From Anaerolineae bacterium (GTDB lineage Bacteria > Chloroflexota > Anaerolineae > Aggregatilineales > Phototrophicaceae), in assembly GCA_028284565.1 (NCBI GenBank), contig JANQRM010000028.1, positions 1 through 10,285 on the forward strand: 10,285 nucleotides of DNA. Reading direction: 5' to 3'. Under the pieces are notes generated by a model. The model did not search any database, had not been told where the DNA came from, and was given only the letters and a program-made list of their open reading frames with translations. Positions within the stretch are counted from its first letter, which is position 1. The number at the start of each line of letters is the position of its first letter. A program made the position numbers and the translations under genes. Shown piece by piece: positions 6,853 through 10,285 of this stretch.

Positions 6853-6881
6853 ATTGTAGGGTAGTGTGGATTGGCGTGCAA
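6853..6881 (-). promoter_or_regulatory. Sigma-70-type promoter for the exported protein/phosphoesterase/kinase unit
   Basis: On the minus strand TTGCAC (6881-6876) is followed after exactly 17 nt by TACAAT (6858-6853), a five-of-six match to the -10 consensus. The predicted start is near 6846, giving a leader of about 35 nt before the ATG at 6811. It lies between divergent genes. Confidence 0.65.
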
Positions 6882-6919
6882 TTACTGCGACATCATCATC
6901 CTATATCACTATTCAGAAG

Positions 6920-6948
6920 TTGCGCTTGTTGGACAGTTCGAGTATCTT
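6920..6948 (+). promoter_or_regulatory. Weak sigma-70-like promoter ahead of the methyltransferase gene
   Basis: TTGCGC (6920-6925), a 17-nt spacer and TATCTT (6943-6948) form a weak promoter match. The start would lie near 6955, giving a leader of about 33 nt to the ATG at 6988. No good ribosome-binding site is visible before that ATG. Confidence 0.35.
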
Positions 6949-6987
6949 CAATGTGCCTATCGTATGTATGTAAGTCGAAGTCCAATC

Positions 6988-7713
6988 ATGCAACGTGACC
7001 CTGAACAAACAGAAGTTCAATTTCTCAATCGCTTTGCCCAACTCCAAAATAAGCGCATCCTTGAAATTGGTTGCGGAAATGGTCGGATGACATGGCGTTA
7101 TGCTGAGCAGACTAACAGCGTCGTGGGAATTGACCCCGACCCTGCACGTCTCGCAGTTGCACTTCAAGACCGCCCGAAGGCTTTAGCAAATACGGTGTCC
7201 TTCTTTCAGGCACATGCTCAAGAATTACCCTTCGCGTCAGCTACCTTCGATGGCGTGATTCTCGCTTGGTCCTTGTGATGAATCCCCCCAGCGAGCATGG
7301 TTCATGCTCTTCAAGAAGTCTGGCGCGTGTTAATTCCCAATGGTTTTCTGATTGACCTGCGCCCTTTCATTGCTGAACCACCTGTACAGATTGTTGTCGG
7401 GAATCAAGTGATGGTCGCTGGAGCTATTGACGGAACAGCGAATTTTTCAAAGCACTTAAACGCAAATCGTGCTGTACAAGAAATAGTCAATCACGGTTGG
7501 TTTGTTGCGGAAGAACAAGATGCCTTCGAGCTATACACCTACTGGGATGGCACAGGCGAATTCAAGACCTTTATGGACGAAGAGAGTCAGTCTATTCTGC
7601 CTCTAGAAACATTGGCGGAAGCAAAACGCCTGATTGCATCAGAAGCCAATGCGCGCCTTCGCACTCAACGCCTTATGGTCATCGCCCGTTACCGAAAAGT
7701 ATCAGCTCAATAA
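6988..7713 (+). CDS. Class I SAM-dependent methyltransferase with tandem in-frame UGA (candidate selenoprotein)
   Basis: Read through two adjacent TGA codons, this is a 241-residue Rossmann methyltransferase. Motif I is ILEIGCGNGRMTW (residues 24-36). The acidic end of strand 2 is GIDPD (47-51). PFASATFDGVILAWSL (81-96) is strand 4. The post-motif RVLIPNGFLIDLRP (113-126) is strand 5. The TGAs encode residues 97-98, just after strand 4, in WSL-X-X-IPP. In many relatives this position reads LHHLP-like and faces the active site. Both halves are in the same frame and free of other damage, which argues against decay. A hairpin fitting a selenocysteine insertion element lies at 7293-7309. TGA is an ordinary stop in neighbouring genes, so general reassignment is excluded. 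The substrate is unknown. The start at 6988 gives the usual short N-terminus; 6964 is an alternative. The stop lies 2 nt from the convergent hydrolase stop. If no selenocysteine machinery exists, this is a pseudogene. Confidence 0.75.
7276..7281 (+). other. Tandem in-frame UGA codons, proposed Sec97-Sec98
   Basis: The codons run TTG TGA TGA ATC in the methyltransferase frame. Downstream the frame stays open for 143 sense codons of recognisable methyltransferase sequence. Adjacent codons could be served by a single downstream hairpin. Confidence 0.6.
7293..7309 (+). promoter_or_regulatory. Bacterial SECIS-like hairpin
   Basis: GAGCATG pairs perfectly with CATGCTC (7 bp) around the loop GTT. 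The loop begins 21 nt after the first TGA and 18 nt after the second. Known bacterial selenocysteine insertion sequences (SECIS) place an upper stem-loop within the coding region about 16-37 nt after the UGA, with a G at the start of a small apical loop that SelB contacts. All of these conditions hold. No bulged U is seen. The same bases encode SMVHAL, so chance symmetry of conserved codons cannot be excluded. Confidence 0.55.
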
Positions 7714-7715
7714 CA

Positions 7716-9362
7716 TCAACTGCCATAGCTAACTGGCGATTGCCCTTTCGCTTCGACCTTGCCAGAAAGAACATTCACAATCGCTTGTGTTGTACTGGGA
7801 CGGAAGCTGAATCCGCAGAGAATCGTAGCGACATCTGGCAATTCACTGATGCCATAAGGGTCACGCAAGGCGACTACAATGAATTCGTCGCCAATCTGCT
7901 CAACCACTTTTTGAATGACGGTTGCTTGACTACTTTTGTCAAAATCCATGCCAGGGAGTGGATAATTCTCCGTGACTACTATCACCAAACCATTGCCAAC
8001 CTCTGTCCCGTCGATAACCTCCTCAGCCGATACGATGCTGACCGATTCGAAGGTGGTTTGCATAGCTTCGGCAAAGGTATCAAAAGCAGGCTTGGCTTGG
8101 TTGGGACCAATCCCACGGGTGTCGGCAATGCCTTCATAGCTTGCGCGAAGGGAACTATTGACCAAGATGATGTCCGTATCTGTGGCAAGTGGTATCTGCT
8201 CTGCTCTATCTTGAAGGATGACAACCGCTTGTTGCGAGACCTCGAGTTCCACTTGGCGATGCTCGGCACTACCGACGATTTGAATCGCGCTCTCTTTTCT
8301 CTCAGCCATCGCGTCGATATTATAGGCATCTTTGAGTTTGAGGATTCGGGAGACGGCATCATCCACTCGTGATGAATCAAGGTCTCCCGATTCAACCGCT
8401 TGAATTACCCCTTGAATGAGAGCTTGTTGCTGTTGCAAGTATTGTTCGGCATTGTGGTCATAATGTTCTTCTGCCAGCATAATCATATCGACCCCTGCAC
8501 GAATGGCTCGTATTGCTGAGTCTACAGGGTCGTAGTTGGCTTTCATCGCCTTCATGTTCATGCTATCTGACAGAATCAGACCATCAAAGCCCATTTCATC
8601 CCGTAGGACATCTTGCAAAATAATCGACGACAGCGTGGCAGGATGGTCGGGGTCAAGTGCAGGGAAGAGAATATGCGCGGTCATAACAATACTCACGCCT
8701 GCATTGATTCCTTCGACAAATGGATGCAAATCAATCGCAAGCAATTCATCCCGTGTGCGGTTGACAGTGGGCAAGCCACGATGACTGTCGGTTGTGGTAT
8801 CACCATGACCCGGGAAATGTTTGACAGTCCCTATCACGCCGGCATCTTGTGTCCCTTTGACCGCCGAAGCCGTCATATGCCCCACCAATTCGGGGAATTC
8901 ACCAAACGCGCGCATTCCGATAATGGCGTTATGCGGATTAGAATTGCAATCTGCACAGGGAGCAAGGAGCGTATTCAAGCCTACAGCACGGAGTTCTTTC
9001 GCTAGCACTTGATACATCTCATAAGCGGCTTGGGGATTGTTCGTCGCGCCCAATGCCATATTGCCGGGTCCGGTGGTACTGCCATCGACCATCACACCCC
9101 ATGAGCCTTCTTGGTCAACACCCAGTAGCAAGGGAATCTGTAAGCGGGTGTTTTTGGCGTAGCCTTGTAGTTCTTGTGTCAAGTCGATTGCCGCTTGCGG
9201 TGTCGGGATGTTGTCATTGCTGATATAAGCCCCCCCGACGAGATTTTCCTCGAATAGAATTCGGGCTTCATCCAGACGATTTTCGGCAAATGCCAGCAGG
9301 AACAACTGTCCTGCTTTCTCGGCAAGTGTCATAATCTCAAGTTGTTGTTGAAAGTTGCTCAT
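7716..9362 (-). CDS. Glycoside hydrolase family 3, beta-N-acetylhexosaminidase (NagZ-like)
   Basis: This 548-residue GH3 enzyme probably removes terminal beta-N-acetylglucosamine-type sugars. The NagZ signature KHFPGHGDTTTDSH is at 181-194, with the Asp192/His194 acid-base dyad. The nucleophile is Asp266 in LILSDSMNMKA. The substrate loop is GPGNMALGA. After the TIM barrel (to about residue 345) comes a GH3 C-terminal alpha/beta sandwich ending in ALRDPYGISELPDVATILCGFSFRPST, as in the longer two-domain members. There is no signal peptide, so it is cytoplasmic. The usual QEGGxVxR segment reads DQEGSWGVMVDG, lacking the arginine. It follows the sugar permease gene by 3 nt with AAGGAT (9368-9373) five bases before the ATG, so it is probably co-transcribed and hydrolyses the imported sugar. 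Beta-glucosidase activity is a less likely alternative. Confidence 0.9.
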   Translation of the reverse strand: MSNFQQQLEIMTLAEKAGQLFLLAFAENRLDEARILFEENLVGGAYISNDNIPTPQAAIDLTQELQGYAKNTRLQIPLLLGVDQEGSWGVMVDGSTTGPGNMALGATNNPQAAYEMYQVLAKELRAVGLNTLLAPCADCNSNPHNAIIGMRAFGEFPELVGHMTASAVKGTQDAGVIGTVKHFPGHGDTTTDSHRGLPTVNRTRDELLAIDLHPFVEGINAGVSIVMTAHILFPALDPDHPATLSSIILQDVLRDEMGFDGLILSDSMNMKAMKANYDPVDSAIRAIRAGVDMIMLAEEHYDHNAEQYLQQQQALIQGVIQAVESGDLDSSRVDDAVSRILKLKDAYNIDAMAERKESAIQIVGSAEHRQVELEVSQQAVVILQDRAEQIPLATDTDIILVNSSLRASYEGIADTRGIGPNQAKPAFDTFAEAMQTTFESVSIVSAEEVIDGTEVGNGLVIVVTENYPLPGMDFDKSSQATVIQKVVEQIGDEFIVVALRDPYGISELPDVATILCGFSFRPSTTQAIVNVLSGKVEAKGQSPVSYGS

Positions 9363-9365
9363 GGT

Positions 9366-10253
9366 TTATCCTTCGACTGCACCCATGGTTAAGCCCTGTA
9401 CCAAATAGCGTTGGAAGAACAACGCCATTACAATCGGCGGAATCATCGTGACGACAGCCGCCGCGCTCATCGCTTCCCACGCGACTTCATATTGCCCGAT
9501 GAAGAGCGTTAACACGCGCGTGACCGTCTGCGAATCCGGACTTTTGGTGAAAATCAAGGGGATGAGGAAGTTATTCCATGTATTCAACAAGGACACCAAA
9601 AAGACCGCAACCATCCCCGGACGCGCCAAGGGAATGATAATCGTCCAGAGTAACCGCCACCGTCCACAACCATCGACTAAGGCGGCATCTTCAATCTCAT
9701 GTGGCACATCGCGGATAAAGGTGGTCATCAGCCAAATCGCAAGCGGTAAGAGCAAGGTCACGAAGATGATAATCAAACCGGGAATCGTATCCACCAATTT
9801 AAGCTGAGACATGATAAAGAAGAGAGCAATCAATGCCACCCAAATCGGCAACGGCATCATCAACATTAAAAAGAAGAAGATCGGTTGCTTGAGCCTGAAT
9901 CGTAACCGAGAGAAGATATAGCCTGCCCCAGTCCCCAAAAGCGTCACTATTGTCGCTGAACCCACACTTACCATAAAGCTATTGAGCATCCCACGCCCGA
10001 ACAAGCCTGCCGTAGGAGAATAACCACCATCTCGATAGCGCGCACCTTCGCCGAATAAATCGACGTAATGCTCAAAGGTGGGTTCCGATGGAAACCAGAC
10101 TTTATAGGGACGCGCATACAATTCGCTACGGGTGGAGATACTCGATACAAAGACCCAATATATCGGCGCTAATGCCCATAACAAGACAATCACACAGGCA
10201 ACATAGATAAAACCGAGTCGGACAGTTTTGCGTTGTTGGAAGTTTAAGTTCAT
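9366..10253 (-). CDS. Carbohydrate ABC transporter permease, MalG/UgpE family
   Basis: This 295-residue inner-membrane permease has six probable membrane segments: residues about 12-34, 91-114, 124-146, 156-178, 208-230 and 262-283. The cytoplasmic EAA loop, which contacts the ATPase, is EIEDAALVDGCGRWRLLWTIIIPLARPG (186-213). The C-terminus QRYLVQGLTMGAVEG is typical of MalG-type sugar permeases. The periplasmic loop after segment 1 (about residues 45-90) is long. GAGGG (10261-10265) sits seven bases before the ATG and overlaps the stop codon of the preceding gene. It pairs with an upstream MalF-type partner just outside the window, and the GH3 hydrolase follows by 3 nt. The sugar carried is probably the hydrolase substrate, for example a short amino-sugar oligosaccharide; this is inferred from context only. 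Confidence 0.92.
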   Translation of the reverse strand: MNLNFQQRKTVRLGFIYVACVIVLLWALAPIYWVFVSSISTRSELYARPYKVWFPSEPTFEHYVDLFGEGARYRDGGYSPTAGLFGRGMLNSFMVSVGSATIVTLLGTGAGYIFSRLRFRLKQPIFFFLMLMMPLPIWVALIALFFIMSQLKLVDTIPGLIIIFVTLLLPLAIWLMTTFIRDVPHEIEDAALVDGCGRWRLLWTIIIPLARPGMVAVFLVSLLNTWNNFLIPLIFTKSPDSQTVTRVLTLFIGQYEVAWEAMSAAAVVTMIPPIVMALFFQRYLVQGLTMGAVEG

Positions 10254-10263
10254 CGTTCGTCCC

Positions 10264-10285
10264 TCACCCCTTGATTGTAAATCCG
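10264..10285 (-). CDS. C-terminal end of the preceding gene, probably a MalF-type permease
   Basis: In one minus-strand frame the last codons read GFTIKG followed by TGA, 10 nt before the next start. The stop overlaps the ribosome-binding site of the next gene, as in a tight operon. A MalF-type sugar permease is expected here, but six residues cannot prove it. Confidence 0.35.

Noticed and set aside
6871..6987. Start at 6871 for the methyltransferase
   Set aside because: The added N-terminus (MACNYCDIIILYHYSE...) is unlike the family, would start upstream of the predicted promoter, and overlaps the divergent promoter; the ATG at 6988 gives the usual short N-terminus.
7276..7281. TGA read as tryptophan (altered genetic code)
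   Set aside because: At least three neighbouring genes (ends at 3957, 4794 and 7716) finish with TGA at the expected protein length, so TGA is a normal stop here.
7297..7713. Independent 138-codon gene starting at the ATG at 7297
   Set aside because: It begins in the middle of the methyltransferase fold, has no ribosome-binding site, its ATG lies inside the hairpin, and it is in the same frame as the upstream half; it is the continuation after the two TGA codons.
7497..8372. Long plus-strand frame of 291 codons
   Set aside because: It overlaps the methyltransferase end and lies antisense to the GH3 gene, whose residues show clear family motifs; the translation has no recognisable domain and composition typical of a shadow frame.
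1..10285. CRISPR arrays, tRNA or rRNA genes, transposases, integrases
   Set aside because: No regularly spaced direct repeats, cloverleaf-like segments, conserved rRNA stretches or transposase motifs were seen on either strand.

Overview
The window has about 50% G+C and gene-dense bacterial DNA. It encodes ATP-binding-cassette (ABC) uptake components, a cytoplasmic glycoside hydrolase, a flavin amine oxidase and several small enzymes. Protein style and gene mix suggest an environmental Chloroflexota (Anaerolineae-like) bacterium, but this is inference from protein flavour; no marker gene is present. TGA is a normal stop here: three genes (ending at 3957, 4794 and 7716) finish with it.

Layout. 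Positions 1-1617 (minus strand) hold a branched-chain amino acid type ABC uptake locus: a substrate-binding protein gene, then an intergenic terminator/attenuator hairpin, then the start of a LivH-like permease that runs off the left edge. Positions 1800-2093 (minus) encode a small muconolactone-isomerase-like protein. It is divergent from a monomeric sarcosine oxidase-type flavoenzyme at 2211-3377 (plus), which is followed by a small YCII-domain protein at 3585-3896 (plus). Positions 3957-6811 (minus) form a tight three-gene unit: an exported protein of unknown function, a calcineurin-like metallophosphoesterase and an APH(6)/streptomycin-kinase-like phosphotransferase. A good sigma-70-type promoter (6853-6881) sits ahead of it. 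Positions 6988-7713 (plus) encode a class I S-adenosylmethionine (SAM)-dependent methyltransferase. Positions 7716-10285 (minus) hold a carbohydrate ABC permease pair (the first with only its last codons visible) followed 3 nt later by a GH3 beta-N-acetylhexosaminidase-type hydrolase, which suggests import and intracellular cleavage of a beta-linked sugar.

Main find. The methyltransferase frame is interrupted by two consecutive in-frame TGA codons (7276-7281), yet both halves are intact parts of one Rossmann methyltransferase. The double TGA falls just after strand beta-4, where related enzymes often have a residue pair such as His-His. A perfect 7-bp hairpin with a GUU loop follows 18-21 nt downstream, which fits the geometry of a bacterial selenocysteine insertion element. 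The most economical reading is a methyltransferase carrying tandem selenocysteines (residues 97-98) at its active site. A pseudogene or sequencing error is the alternative.

Other points of interest are palindromes upstream of the binding-protein gene that look like operators, a 28-nt dispersed-repeat-like palindrome at 206-233, an inverted repeat at the predicted transcription start of the YCII gene, and a variant motif in the GH3 enzyme.
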